A stretch of 64,000 nt of DNA from Tritrichomonas musculus (GCA_039105265.1 JAPFFF010000050.1:868001-932000), one strand, 5' to 3'. Shown: positions 49,567-59,794, counted from the first letter of the stretch. Notes: generated by a model not told the origin, from the sequence alone. A program made the numbers and translations.

Positions 49567-50561
49567 AAGTTTAGAATAAAATTAATAAACGAATACTCAG
49601 AAATTTGAATGATCTTTCAATTTTTTAGACTTGAAATCGTAGTTTTGAACATATGAATATTAACTTTTTTTTAAAAATATTTGTACACATATTAACGTTG
49701 AAATGTTTTATACATATAAAAAAATCAGTAGAAGTTTTTATCATAAGGTAATATATTTCGATATCTTTTTTTGATAAATATATCAAAACAACCAAAAATG
49801 GCTCTGTCAAGTTAATTATAAAAATTCATAGATTCGAATTTTTAATGAATAATTGATTCACTGTTCATATTGAAGGACTACATAGTTTTTCAATTTTTCT
49901 TGATTAACGGACTATTTGCAGATCTATGTAGTCATTCAATTTCTGATTTTTGAGATTATAAAGTAGTGTTATTCATTTTACTCACAAAGAAGTTTAATCT
50001 GACAGAGAGATTTTTTTTATTTATTTATTTTAAAAAAAGTTTTTTATTAATCAAATTGACTTCATTTGTAATAAAATTCCAAAGCGCTATAAAAAGACAT
50101 GTACTTATAATAGAAAACTTTTATTCGAATGTCTATAATAAAAATTTGATTTTATAATATTTTTTCATACAAATTAATAAAATATTGCATGATCACATCT
50201 TGCTTATATTATCATCATTTTCCATAAAATTGTAATTTTGATTTTTTTACAAGTTATTTTTATTGTATTGAAATAACTTCTGGATTTATTGATATTTAAA
50301 CAATTCTATATTTAATTTTTAATGAGATATTTTCATTTGAAATATGAATAATTCAATTTTTTTTTCAAACAAATCCTTTTTTATTTATTCAAAAAAGCAA
50401 TTATTAATTCAATTAATGTTTTATAAATATACAATAATAAAAAATTGTTTTTTATTTAATAACATAATATTTTATGTTTAAAAAAATCACAATCATTGAT
50501 TATATAATATAATAGTTATATACTACTTATTTATCCAGATATTAGTGTTCATACTACACCC
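49567..50561. other. Non-coding part of the Kolobok-type element
   Basis: AT-rich DNA between the transposase start and the right end. Apart from the small inverted repeat near 49877-49934, nothing is seen; a 63-codon plus-strand frame at 49966 is not supported. Confidence 0.4.
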
Positions 50562-50691
50562 TTAAAATAGAATTAGCAGACAGAAAAGTTCATTCACATG
50601 GGTAAATTTTTTGAAGATGAAATATTTATTAAAAAATATATCATGACCAAAAAGTCTGTAGCTGGAGTATTATTTTTAGATCAACTATATA

Positions 50692-50835
50692 AACTGGTAG
50701 TCATTTTTGCATACAACTCAATTTTTCTGAATAGTATTGAAAAATGAAAATAATCAACTCAATTTTGAAATAAATAATTATTAGTTTTCAATAATAAATT
50801 GAAAATTGAGTTGTATGCAAAAATGACTACCAGTT
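50692..50835. mobile_element. 144-bp MITE with near-perfect inverted repeats
   Basis: Inverted arms of about 36 bp start AACTGGTAGTCATTTTTGCA at both ends, with a short AT-rich centre, so the whole unit can fold into a hairpin. TA flanks both ends (50690-50691 and 50836-50837). There is no coding capacity. A mariner-like family is likely. Confidence 0.85.
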
Positions 50836-51156
50836 TACATGTTGTGGAGTTGTTAATTTTCACTCTTTTTTGAATGAATATAGAGACAAATATTTATCTG
50901 AGTCTGATAAATCAAATGCCCTTCTTTTGATATTATATCACAATGATATTACTCTTTTTTATTATCAATTCAAAATTGATTACTTCATTTGATCACGAAC
51001 GTTATTGACGGTTTTTGTATTTAATTGAAATTTGGAAGCAACTTATTAAATTCATAATTTTGGTGAAATTAAATTCAATAGTCTAAGTATTAAACTCTGA
51101 ATTCCAAATCCTATTTAATTAAGATATGTTATTGAATTAGTGAGAAATTAATTTAT
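50836..51156. other. AT-rich intergenic
   Basis: About 320 bp with no gene or repeat recognised between the MITE and the tRNA terminator. Confidence 0.4.
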
Positions 51157-51180
51157 AAAAAAAAAAAAAAAAAAAAAAAA
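51157..51180 (-). terminator. RNA polymerase III terminator of tRNA-Gln
   Basis: A long run of A on the plus strand is a T run in the tRNA's sense direction, starting about 10 nt after the tRNA 3' end. It is far longer than the four T needed to stop RNA polymerase III. Confidence 0.75.
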
Positions 51181-51190
51181 GCAAAAATAT

Positions 51191-51261
51191 TCTCTTGGGA
51201 GGAGTCGAACCTCCATCCCGGGATTCAAAGTCCCATATGATAACCGCTACACCACAAGAGA
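51191..51261 (-). tRNA. tRNA-Gln (anticodon TTG)
   Basis: The 71-nt cloverleaf folds fully. The acceptor stem TCTCTTG pairs with CAAGAGA. The D arm contains GGTGTAGCGGTTATCAT (A box). The anticodon stem TGGGA/TCCCG carries the loop CTTTGAA, giving anticodon TTG that reads CAA. The variable loop is GGAT. The T arm is GGAGG-TTCGACT-CCTCC (B box GGTTCGACTCC). It resembles other eukaryotic tRNA-Gln genes. No intron; CCA is not encoded. Confidence 0.97.
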
Positions 51262-51360
51262 TTTCTATTTATTAATTTGTTTTTTTATTATTTTTTACTT
51301 ATATTAAAAATTTTTTTTAATAAATTACAGAAAAGGTACTTATGAATGAAAAGTGATTTT

Positions 51361-54300
51361 TCAATTATCATTTTCTTCCTCTTCTTCTTCTATTACAATA
51401 GAATTTTCTTTTTTATCACTTAATTCTTCTTCTTCCTCTTCAAATACAACATCTTCATTTTTCTGTGAATCATCTCCTTTATTTTCTTCAACTTTATGAG
51501 AAGGTTTTAATAGTTTATTAAAATCATCTTCTTCTTTCGTTTGCTTTTTTTCTAATTTCTCAGGTTTTTCAACATCTTTATGTGCATGCTTTAATGGTTT
51601 GCTAAAATCATCTTCTTCTTTCGTTTGCTTTTTTTCTAATTTCTCAGGTTTTTCAACATCTTTATGTGCATACTTTAATGGTTTGTTAAAATCATCTTCT
51701 TCTTTCGTTTGCTTTTTTTCTAATTTCTCAGGTTTTTCAACATCTTTATGCTCATGTGTGAATGGCTTATTAAAATCATCTGTTTCTTCTTTAATTATTG
51801 AATATGTTGGTATAATTTTTGTTAATGAAGATTTCTTTTTCAATGAAGTTCTTATATTGGCCTTTCCTTCAACACTAATATCATTGATAATTATATTCAT
51901 TCTCTTTCCATTGATAAGATCTTTCATAAGTTTGGAATCATCAATTAGCTTTTCGTCAATAGAAACAATAATGTTAGCTTCACTTGTTAGTGCCAAAGGA
52001 GAAATGAACTTTCTCTTGAAAAACAAAAGAGTGTTTTGTTCAGATATTTTATTGTCTTTGCTGAATGTAATTTCGTATCCTGAAAATTCAATGTCAGGCA
52101 GAATTTTCTGAAGGAAAAATTCGCATGGTTCATATTCAAAAAGTCTTTTTTTATCATCTAAAATTTCATAGCTATCGTCTTTTTCATTCTTTTTGAATAT
52201 ATAAACGTCAAATTGCTTGAGATTATCTTGGATGAATTTTGTTGCTTCAAAAACTGTCAAAAGATGTTCAATCTTAAATTCTTGATTTTGATATTTAAAT
52301 ACTTTCGGAACTGCATAGAAGATAAGTTTCATGCCTTTAACGAGATTAGCTTCATCATCAATAGAATTAAAGTCTGGATTTGTAATATTTATGGCTTCAG
52401 TATAATTAAATTCATTTTTGAGATGAATTTTTAAATCAAAAATTGTATCTTTATTTGTGAAAAAATATTCTTTCTTAAATGCTTCATTTGAGGTAGAAAC
52501 CTGAATTGCAAATGAATCATAACCTTTACTAAGTGTCATTATCATCCTTTGCGTTATTTTAAAATTTTTAAATGGTAAAGTTGGTAACAAAGTTTTTTCA
52601 TAGATACATAAACGAAAAGCTTGTTCTGAGCATTTATAATAATTCAAGGTTTTCATTATTTCTTGATTTAATGTAAAAATGGGAACATCGCTGTCTGGAA
52701 CTGGCATAATTCGTTCTTTCCTTTCATGCAAAATTTTGATGCATTTTAATTGAGGTGCAGAATAATTAATAAATATTTTTGACTGGCTTAGAAAAGAACC
52801 GCAATCAAAAGTGGATGGAAGTTGATATTCTTCATTAAATATTTTTAATTTGAATTTTGAAGGAATATTTTCTACTCTAAAAAGTGACTTAATTATTTCT
52901 GCAGTTTTATCATATTGATCATCATGAAAATGATAAGTTGTTTCTAAGATTGTATTAGAAATTGTAAAGATCGAAATTGGCTTGATCTTGTTGATAATAT
53001 AAAAATCATTTATATGGCTGTAGATTGATGGAATATCATTCGGATTTAATTTATTGAAATCTAAGTACAATGTGCATCCACCAAACTTCATTTGTCTGAT
53101 AATGTCATTCGCAGTACAGATTGACGTTTGCTTAAAATTAAGTTCATTTGATGAAGATGAAAAATCATAAATTTTGATGTTTTCTTGATCTACTGATTCA
53201 ATTTCAACAATTGTAAGAACATTAATTTCATCACAAAAGATGTCTGATAGTTTCATGTAAAAGAAAATTTCTTCATCCTTAAATAAAACCTTATACTTAA
53301 TGCAACCGTCAATTAGTTTTGATGATCTACGTTGATAATATATTTTATTAAGAAGATCAGAAATCCTTGGATTTTCTCCATCAATTTCAGCCGTCAATTC
53401 TTCATTATTGCCTTCTTTATCAATGAAATTATACTTAACTTTATAGCAAGTCGAATATTTGTACCAAATAATGCCATCCTTATTATCCAATATCTGAATT
53501 GACAAGAAACTTCTGTGAAAGAATGTCTTCCAGATTTCGTTTGGATTCATTGAATCAGGAACAATCAAAAGATCAGCTTTTTCTTCTTCGCCTCTTGATG
53601 TGCATTTGATGTATCTTTTTTCATGGCACGATATTTTTGAGTGGCTTATTTTTATTTCACTCAAAAACTGATCTTCTTTTGAATCATTCAAAAAGCTTAT
53701 TAAAAAAGGATGCAATTCGTCGGGAAATGCAAAATTGTTGTTGACAATTATGCCGAAGTTTTGTTTATCAAATCTTTCCTTGTATTGAATGTCCTTGACT
53801 TTTGTGAAATATGACACTTTTTCTATCTTGTTTCGAATTTTAACTTTGAGTTGTTTTAATATTTTGAATTTGAGATCGCTATTCAAATTCTGGCCAATTT
53901 CTGAAGATGATTGAATCATATCGTCTTTCTTTGAAAAAGCGACAAATAATTGGCGGTCAATCTGAAAGAATCTCTCCAATAAGCAAGAGATTCTGTAAAC
54001 ATTGGTTTTGACTGAACTTTGAATAGAAAATTTTTGAATGACTCTGTTATTATTGTCATTGTCAATAACCGTTATGTTAATTGTAAACGGCTTCACTTTT
54101 GAACAGGAATTTCTGATGAATTTAAGAGGCTTTATAATGCTTGAATGTTCTTGAATGTTTGAATTTGTATCAATATTTTGGTTTTCAATTGAAAAATGGT
54201 CTTTAATTGAATTGATATCTTTTTCTGTGTACATTGAAATTGTATCTTCAATGTTTTTGATTGTTGAGTCTTTTGTGATGCAAATATAACGGAATTCTTC

Positions 54301-54765
54301 TGAAAATGTATAACATAAAATGTGATTTTCATCAACTTCTATGTCAAAAGGTATGGCTTCCTCTATGGAGTTAAAAAGAAGAATATCATCTGGTAAAATT
54401 TTTCCTTTTAATTTGATATTAATGTTTTGTGGAACTGTAAAAAAGTCTCTTGAAAATATTTTTTTCATTTTAAAGACGCTGGTGCATGCGTTAATCGTTT
54501 TTTGTATTTTGAAATTAAAAGGTAAAATATTGAAGATTATTTGCTTAGTGTCATTAACTTTCATAATCATTTTTTCATTTGGATAATATCCAAGATCGAC
54601 CAAATGAGCTTTATCTTCATATGTAATATAAATAGAATTAATTAAAAGTAGTAATTTTTCAGGAGGTACGTTTTTGGCTGAAGAAACAAGCTCAAATATT
54701 TCTTCTGTCTTTGTTACATTCCTGGGTATGTTTATTATTTCATCATTGAACATAACTTGAAGCAT
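51361..54765 (-). CDS. Large protein of apparent tandem ubiquitin-like folds with acidic repeat tail
   Basis: The protein has 1134 residues. I do not recognise a named family. Several segments have the strand-helix-strand pattern and terminal signature of ubiquitin-like beta-grasp folds: residues 1-75 (TYEDKAHLVDLGYYPNEKMI, followed by MKV), about 75-150 (KLKGKILPDDILLFNS), about 430-520 and about 750-830 (DEANLVKGMKLIFYAVP). This is by eye and needs a profile search. The C-terminus (about 990-1134) is low complexity: three and a half copies of a 28-residue unit (DDFNKPLKYAHKDVEKPEKL and EKKQTKEE; 84 bp each), then poly-Glu runs. It has no transmembrane helix. A role as a scaffold or in ubiquitin-type signalling is inference. 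The first ATG is at the start of the ubiquitin-like pattern, which supports it. Confidence 0.6.
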   Translation of the reverse strand: MLQVMFNDEIINIPRNVTKTEEIFELVSSAKNVPPEKLLLLINSIYITYEDKAHLVDLGYYPNEKMIMKVNDTKQIIFNILPFNFKIQKTINACTSVFKMKKIFSRDFFTVPQNINIKLKGKILPDDILLFNSIEEAIPFDIEVDENHILCYTFSEEFRYICITKDSTIKNIEDTISMYTEKDINSIKDHFSIENQNIDTNSNIQEHSSIIKPLKFIRNSCSKVKPFTINITVIDNDNNNRVIQKFSIQSSVKTNVYRISCLLERFFQIDRQLFVAFSKKDDMIQSSSEIGQNLNSDLKFKILKQLKVKIRNKIEKVSYFTKVKDIQYKERFDKQNFGIIVNNNFAFPDELHPFLISFLNDSKEDQFLSEIKISHSKISCHEKRYIKCTSRGEEEKADLLIVPDSMNPNEIWKTFFHRSFLSIQILDNKDGIIWYKYSTCYKVKYNFIDKEGNNEELTAEIDGENPRISDLLNKIYYQRRSSKLIDGCIKYKVLFKDEEIFFYMKLSDIFCDEINVLTIVEIESVDQENIKIYDFSSSSNELNFKQTSICTANDIIRQMKFGGCTLYLDFNKLNPNDIPSIYSHINDFYIINKIKPISIFTISNTILETTYHFHDDQYDKTAEIIKSLFRVENIPSKFKLKIFNEEYQLPSTFDCGSFLSQSKIFINYSAPQLKCIKILHERKERIMPVPDSDVPIFTLNQEIMKTLNYYKCSEQAFRLCIYEKTLLPTLPFKNFKITQRMIMTLSKGYDSFAIQVSTSNEAFKKEYFFTNKDTIFDLKIHLKNEFNYTEAINITNPDFNSIDDEANLVKGMKLIFYAVPKVFKYQNQEFKIEHLLTVFEATKFIQDNLKQFDVYIFKKNEKDDSYEILDDKKRLFEYEPCEFFLQKILPDIEFSGYEITFSKDNKISEQNTLLFFKRKFISPLALTSEANIIVSIDEKLIDDSKLMKDLINGKRMNIIINDISVEGKANIRTSLKKKSSLTKIIPTYSIIKEETDDFNKPFTHEHKDVEKPEKLEKKQTKEEDDFNKPLKYAHKDVEKPEKLEKKQTKEEDDFSKPLKHAHKDVEKPEKLEKKQTKEEDDFNKLLKPSHKVEENKGDDSQKNEDVVFEEEEEELSDKKENSIVIEEEEEENDN
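51510..51770 (-). repeat. 84-bp coding tandem repeat
   Basis: Three full and one partial unit of 84 bp encode DDFNKPLKxxHKDVEKPEKL followed by EKKQTKEE. DNA identity between units is very high. Confidence 0.88.
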
Positions 54766-54800
54766 TTTTAGTAATATAATACTACTAAGGAAAATTTTGA

Positions 54801-54910
54801 AAATTTATCGTTTAATTGAAATATTTGAAAGAAAATAAAAAAAAAAAAAAAAAAACGTTTTTTCTACTTTTTTTATTTTCTTTCAAATATTTCAAATTTA
54901 TCGTTTAATT
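54801..54910. repeat. Foldback unit flanked by 17-bp direct repeats
   Basis: AAATTTATCGTTTAATT occurs at 54801-54817 and exactly again at 54894-54910. Between them a palindrome of about 76 bp (GAAATATTTGAAAGAAAATA facing its complement) surrounds an A-run and ACG. The direct repeats look like a target duplication, though 17 bp is long for plain DNA transposons. Confidence 0.7.
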
Positions 54911-55055
54911 TAGTCTTTTATACTTAAGAGTTTACTTAACATTAAATGAAAAACTATATTTTCTCCAATGGATGATGATAATTAAGAATTTTATTCAAAT
55001 GATGAACGTTTGATAATGAATTAGTATAACAATTCTTATTGATTGAAAAATTTTA

Positions 55056-58000
55056 TCAGCAAATCAAGCACTCTTCACTTTGGTTTGCCTGAATTTGATA
55101 ATTATCAGCTTCCTCTTCGTTTTTCTCCACTCCAATTCCATTTCTTAACATGAATGAATAAATACAATTAGATGAAAAGTCACCATTTTCAGCTGCTAGT
55201 TTTGTGTATTCTATAGATTTTGTGATGTCTTTTTGAACAAATACGCCTTCTCGAAGAAATACGGAATATAAATTCATTGCCATCACATTACCTGAATCTG
55301 CCAATACTTTAATATATTTAACCGCTAGTTCTTGATCTTGCTTTACTCCATTCCCTGAGAAAAGTAAAGATGCGTAAACATTCATTGCTTTATCGTGATT
55401 TTTTTTTGCAGCTCTTTTGAAATATTCAGCAGCTTCTGTCTTGTCTTGTTCAATTCCGTCACCTTCGAATCGCATTTTTGCATAATTGTACATTGATTCA
55501 GCATATCCTAAGTTTGCTGCTTTTTTGTAATATCTTGCTGCTTCTTTCCTGTCACGTTCAATTTCTTTACCATGCCAAAGAAAACTTGCATAACTGTTCA
55601 TTGATTTATAATCTCCATTATCAGCTTCCATTTTCATATAAGCAAATGCTTCCTTCTTGTTTTTTTCAATTCCATCTCCTTTCAAGAGATTGCAATAATA
55701 AGAAACCATCGAATCAACATGCTCTTTATCTGCTGCTCTTTTAAAATATTGGTTTGATTTTGCCTTGTCTTGTACAATTCCATCTCCGTTAAACAACATT
55801 TTAGCAAGGCAGTACATTGATTTAGTATGATCTTTATTTGCTGCTTTTTCATAATAATGAGCTGCTTTTTTCTTGTCCTTTTCAATTCCATCTCCGTAAA
55901 AAAACATTTTAGCAAGGCAGTACATTGATTTAGAATGATCTTTATTTGCTGCTTTTTCATAATAATGAGCTGCTTTTTTCTTATTCAGAACAATTCCATC
56001 TCCATTATATAGTATTTGTGCCAAACAGTGCATTGATTCAACATGATCTTTATTTGCTGCTTTTTCATAATATTGAGCTGCTTTTTTCTTGTCCTTTTCA
56101 ATTCCATCTCCATTAAATAGCATTTGTGCCAAACAGTGCATTGATTTAGAATGATCTTTATTTGCTGCTTTTTCATAATAATGAGCTGCTTTTTTCTTAT
56201 TCAGAACAATTCCATCTCCATTAAATAGCATTTGTGCCAAACAGTGCATTGATTCAACATGATCTTTATTTGCTGCTTTTTCATAATAATGAGCTGCTTT
56301 TTTCTTATTCAGAACAATTCCATCTCCATTAAATAGCATTTGTGCCAAACAGTGCATGGATGGAGCATAATCTTGATCGGTTGCTTGTTTGAAATATTTA
56401 GCTGCCTCCATTCTGTTATTTTTTGTTTTTTCTTCATCCAAAAGAAACTTGGCATAATTGTGAAAAGCTATAGCATATCCTTTATCAATTGCAAGTTTGT
56501 AATAACGAGCAGCTTCTTTTCTATCCTGCTTAATCCCATCTCCAGCTTCCAGCATTAGAGCATAATTGTTCATTGAGATTTCACTACCTTTATCAGCAGC
56601 AAGTTTATAATATTTAGCAGCTTCTTTCTTGTCTTGAGCCTTTCCGTCTCCTTTATAGAGTACAAGTGCATAGTTATGATAGGCATTAATGCATTTCTTT
56701 TCAACTGAAAGTTCATAAAATTGAACTGCAATCTGCTTGTCTTGTTTAATTCCATCTCCTTCAAATAACATGCTTGCGTAGCTGTTCATTGATTCAGCAT
56801 GACCTAGATAAGCTGCCCTTTTATAATAGTTGGCTGCTTCTTCTTTGTTTTGTTCTATTACTTCTCCTTTAGAAAGAATGTTTCCAATCTTCCACATTGA
56901 ATCCAAATTTCCTTTATCTGCTGACATCTTGTAATATTGTACAGCTTTTTTTTCATTTTTTCGAATGCCATCTCCTTCCCATAGCATGTCTGCATAACTA
57001 TTCATTGATGAAACGTTTCCCTTATCAGCTGCTTCTCTGAAATATGATGACGCGTCGATCTTGTTCATTTCAATCCCATCTCCGTCCCTAAGCATAGTCG
57101 CCAATTTATTCATTGAGTCTGTGTCTCCTTTATCAGCTGCAAGTTGTAAGTATTTGGCTGCTTCCTTTTTGTTTTGCCTGATTCCATCACCATTTAAAAC
57201 TAATAAAGAATAACGGTTTATTGATGCAAGATGGCCTTGATCTGCAGCTTTTTTAAAATACTTGGCCGCTTTTTCTTTATTCTTGTTGACACCGATTCCA
57301 TTATAACGCAACAAACCATAATTAAAACATGATTCTGCATGGCTTTGTTTAGCTGCACCTTTGAAATATTTGGCTGCTTCTTTCTTGTCTTCCTTTATTA
57401 ATTCTCCTTCTTTCAGTAAGTTGGCATACTTGTACATTGATTCTGCATCACCTTGCTCTGCCATAATTTTGATCTGTTGAACTTCTTCTGTCATTGCTGG
57501 AAATATTGTTACTTTTACTCCTTCATCTTTCCATTCTTCTTCACTTTTTGAAACAGTTGAAGGTATTTCAATTTTCGTTAAAGAAGTTTTTGTGAATGAA
57601 TATTTTTCGATCTTTTCGAGTTTCGATTCTGATGAAATTTCAACATGCTGAAGTTGGCTACATTTGAAAAAGGCACCTTCACATATGTGTGTAACTCCCT
57701 TTGGAATGATTATGCTTTTGATAGGACATTCTGAAAATGCATATGAATCAATTTGCTTTATAAAAGAAGGAATAGTAACTGTAGTGGCATCACGACGTAC
57801 AAATACAATTCTATCATATTCTTCGTTGTCAGGATTGTTTCTACAAACAATCATTTTATTATCTATATACATAAAATGATGATTCGATGGCATAATCGTA
57901 ATATTCGTCAATTTTGATGTACCAATGCACCATCCTTTCTTTAATTCGACAATGCTAGATGAAATAAAAAGGCATTCAATTTTTGAACCTGAAAAAACAT

Positions 58001-58220
58001 TTTTCTCAATTGTAGTAACTTTCGAATCGTATGGAAATCGAATCATGCTTATTAATGAATTTTTAAATGATCCTTCGTTTATACTTACAACATCAAATTT
58101 TTGGTTTTCTGAGATTACGCTTTGTGGAATTGAAATTTTCCCACTTGCATTATTATTTCCAACGATATATGCTGTTTTTTCTTCTTGATTAAAAGAATAA
58201 ATTAATTGAGATTTTTCCAT
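55056..58220 (-). CDS. BspA-like LRR plus Sel1-repeat fusion protein
   Basis: The protein has 1054 residues. Residues 1-230 hold BspA-like LRRs (KISIPQSVISENQKFDVVSI, SGSKIECLFISSSIVELKKG, IKQIDSYAFSECPIKSIIIP). From about 245 to 1040 there are about 21 Sel1-like repeats of 36 residues (GDAESMYKYANLLKEGELIK-type; AAKYFKGAAKQSHAESCFNY). Sel1 repeats form an alpha-solenoid that binds proteins, typically in ER-associated degradation or signalling scaffolds. Middle units are almost identical at DNA level (108-bp spacing, 55790-56370), showing recent expansion. The C-terminus reads EECLIC, which could fit a CaaX prenylation box (inference). It has no signal peptide or membrane helix. ATG at 58220 is the first in frame. 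Confidence 0.85.
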   Translation of the reverse strand: MEKSQLIYSFNQEEKTAYIVGNNNASGKISIPQSVISENQKFDVVSINEGSFKNSLISMIRFPYDSKVTTIEKNVFSGSKIECLFISSSIVELKKGWCIGTSKLTNITIMPSNHHFMYIDNKMIVCRNNPDNEEYDRIVFVRRDATTVTIPSFIKQIDSYAFSECPIKSIIIPKGVTHICEGAFFKCSQLQHVEISSESKLEKIEKYSFTKTSLTKIEIPSTVSKSEEEWKDEGVKVTIFPAMTEEVQQIKIMAEQGDAESMYKYANLLKEGELIKEDKKEAAKYFKGAAKQSHAESCFNYGLLRYNGIGVNKNKEKAAKYFKKAADQGHLASINRYSLLVLNGDGIRQNKKEAAKYLQLAADKGDTDSMNKLATMLRDGDGIEMNKIDASSYFREAADKGNVSSMNSYADMLWEGDGIRKNEKKAVQYYKMSADKGNLDSMWKIGNILSKGEVIEQNKEEAANYYKRAAYLGHAESMNSYASMLFEGDGIKQDKQIAVQFYELSVEKKCINAYHNYALVLYKGDGKAQDKKEAAKYYKLAADKGSEISMNNYALMLEAGDGIKQDRKEAARYYKLAIDKGYAIAFHNYAKFLLDEEKTKNNRMEAAKYFKQATDQDYAPSMHCLAQMLFNGDGIVLNKKKAAHYYEKAANKDHVESMHCLAQMLFNGDGIVLNKKKAAHYYEKAANKDHSKSMHCLAQMLFNGDGIEKDKKKAAQYYEKAANKDHVESMHCLAQILYNGDGIVLNKKKAAHYYEKAANKDHSKSMYCLAKMFFYGDGIEKDKKKAAHYYEKAANKDHTKSMYCLAKMLFNGDGIVQDKAKSNQYFKRAADKEHVDSMVSYYCNLLKGDGIEKNKKEAFAYMKMEADNGDYKSMNSYASFLWHGKEIERDRKEAARYYKKAANLGYAESMYNYAKMRFEGDGIEQDKTEAAEYFKRAAKKNHDKAMNVYASLLFSGNGVKQDQELAVKYIKVLADSGNVMAMNLYSVFLREGVFVQKDITKSIEYTKLAAENGDFSSNCIYSFMLRNGIGVEKNEEEADNYQIQANQSEECLIC
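55790..56370 (-). repeat. 108-bp Sel1-coding tandem repeats
   Basis: Five or six units encoding MHCLAQMLFNGDGIVLNKKK and AAHYYEKAANKDH are nearly identical, spaced 108 bp (36 codons), alternating GIVLN and GIEKD versions. Confidence 0.85.
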
Positions 58221-58375
58221 TCAGAAATTTTTTTAACTAACAAAATTGTACGGACGGTTAAGAAGGCCAAAAAAATTTCAAAAGGAGGTTATCTTTTATA
58301 TCAAAATGGACGTTAATATTCTAATTTAAAACAATCTGGGATAAAAATTTTTAATTGATAAGACATTATATATTA
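58221..58375. other. AT-rich spacer upstream of the Sel1 gene
   Basis: This holds the presumed promoter of the LRR/Sel1 gene; no clear initiator is seen. Confidence 0.35.
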
Positions 58376-59794
58376 GACCTCTTGGTAAAGAAAGGCGGCC
58401 GTTAATTTATTTGTCTCAAAATTCGTTATTTTATTTCAAACTTCCTAATGTTTTGAATCCTTCTTACAAACTAAAAAAGAGGCATGTCAACCAAAATTCT
58501 ACTCGATAAATTTTTTTGAAAATGATAATATAAGATTTAAATGATGTATATTAAAACTTTTCCTCTTGAGCAAACGAAAACTTCTATACAGTTTTTAGTT
58601 TTCATTCAAATCATCATTTTTAACTCAATATCTTCAATTCAAAAAGTAGATATATTCAAATTTGATATATTGAAAAATGAATTCTCTTTCATTTTTGATA
58701 AGATCATGATTGAATACCATTTCAATTTGAGAGAATTTTTATTGAATAGCTTTTCAATTTGAGAGATGGTTAATTGAATATTCTTTCAATTTGAGAAGAA
58801 TAAATAAGTTTTATTTATAACTTGGAAATTGAATTATCAAAAATTTATTTTATGATATAAATATTCTTAGATATTAATTATAAATTTATAAAAGTAATTA
58901 TATTTGCATATCACAAAAAATTTAAAACAAATATTTTAAAATATTTTATTTTGATTTTATAAAGTAGGTAAAATCATTATTTGATTTCTAATAAAGAAGT
59001 ATATAATTTTTATTAATCAACAAAATAAATTTCTGCTCTAATATTCTCAAATATTTATATAAAATATAATTATTTGAAAAAGTTCGATCGGTAAAAATAA
59101 AAAATGATTTATTTCAAAATTTTTTTATATAATTTTAAAGTAAAATGAAATAAATTTATAATAAGTTCTATAAATCCTCTAAAAATCATATTTTTAGCAC
59201 TAATTATATTTTATTTTTTCAATGAACTATCAATTGAATTGAAAGTATAATATTAGTGTATATTGAAACGTATAAAAGAAAATCCCAATATAATTATTAA
59301 AATGGCTGTTTTATTTTGATTAAAAAATGAAATATTATTAGTATCACAGAAATTTGAAAATAAGACGTTTTATGTTTAGATATTTAAAGAACGTATAGAG
59401 TAATCATAAAAACCATTAGTAATTTGTTAATATTATTAAGTTATAAATGTAAAGAATCTTGGATCTTATATTTCTATAGAGTGGATAAAATGAAAAATCA
59501 AAATTGATGTTTTTTACCTAAAAACTATAAATTTTTATTGTACAAACTAAATAATTGGATTTCAAAGATCATAAATACATTCTTCTTTTTTATACTAATC
59601 TTTTATAATTGGACTTATCTTATTTTCTACTTTCACTTTTTGAGAGCTTTTTTTTGGTTGATATGCCTCTACTAAAAATTTTATTTTTCTTTCAAAATCC
59701 TAACAAAGTTTGAGAGGAGATAACAAAATTAGATAGAATTATAACGAACTTTGAGACAAATAAATTAACGGCCACCTTTCTTAACTAAGAGGTC
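58376..59794. mobile_element. 1.4-kb non-autonomous TIR element
   Basis: Inverted repeats of about 55 bp: left GACCTCTTGGTAAAGAAAGG, right (minus strand) GACCTCTTAGTTAAGAAAGG, both continuing through GGCCGTTAATTTATTTGTCT. TA flanks each side (58374-58375 and 59795-59796). There is no transposase; a 73-codon frame at 58541 is not supported. A short tandem motif TCAATTTGAGA occurs two or three times near 58720-58800. Confidence 0.78.

Larger units (their letters stand above)
47233..50561 (-). mobile_element. Kolobok-type DNA transposon, apparently complete
   Basis: A 3329-bp element with TTAA at both ends (47229-47232 and 50562-50565), the Kolobok target site. Inverted ends are GGGTACAGTATGAATGAG (left) and GGGTGTAGTATGAACACT (right, minus strand). 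It holds one intact DDE transposase gene on the minus strand (48142-49566). The non-coding 0.9-1.0 kb on each side of the gene is AT-rich; a short inverted repeat (GACTACATAG/CTATGTAGTC) lies at about 49877-49934. Superfamily assignment rests on the TTAA site, GGG ends and Mutsd-like transposase together. Confidence 0.75.

Noticed and set aside
49966-50157. 63-codon plus-strand frame
   Set aside because: Phe/Leu/Lys composition typical of random AT-rich DNA inside the Kolobok-type element.
58541-58762. 73-codon plus-strand ATG frame
   Set aside because: Lies inside a non-autonomous TIR element and shows no transposase motif.
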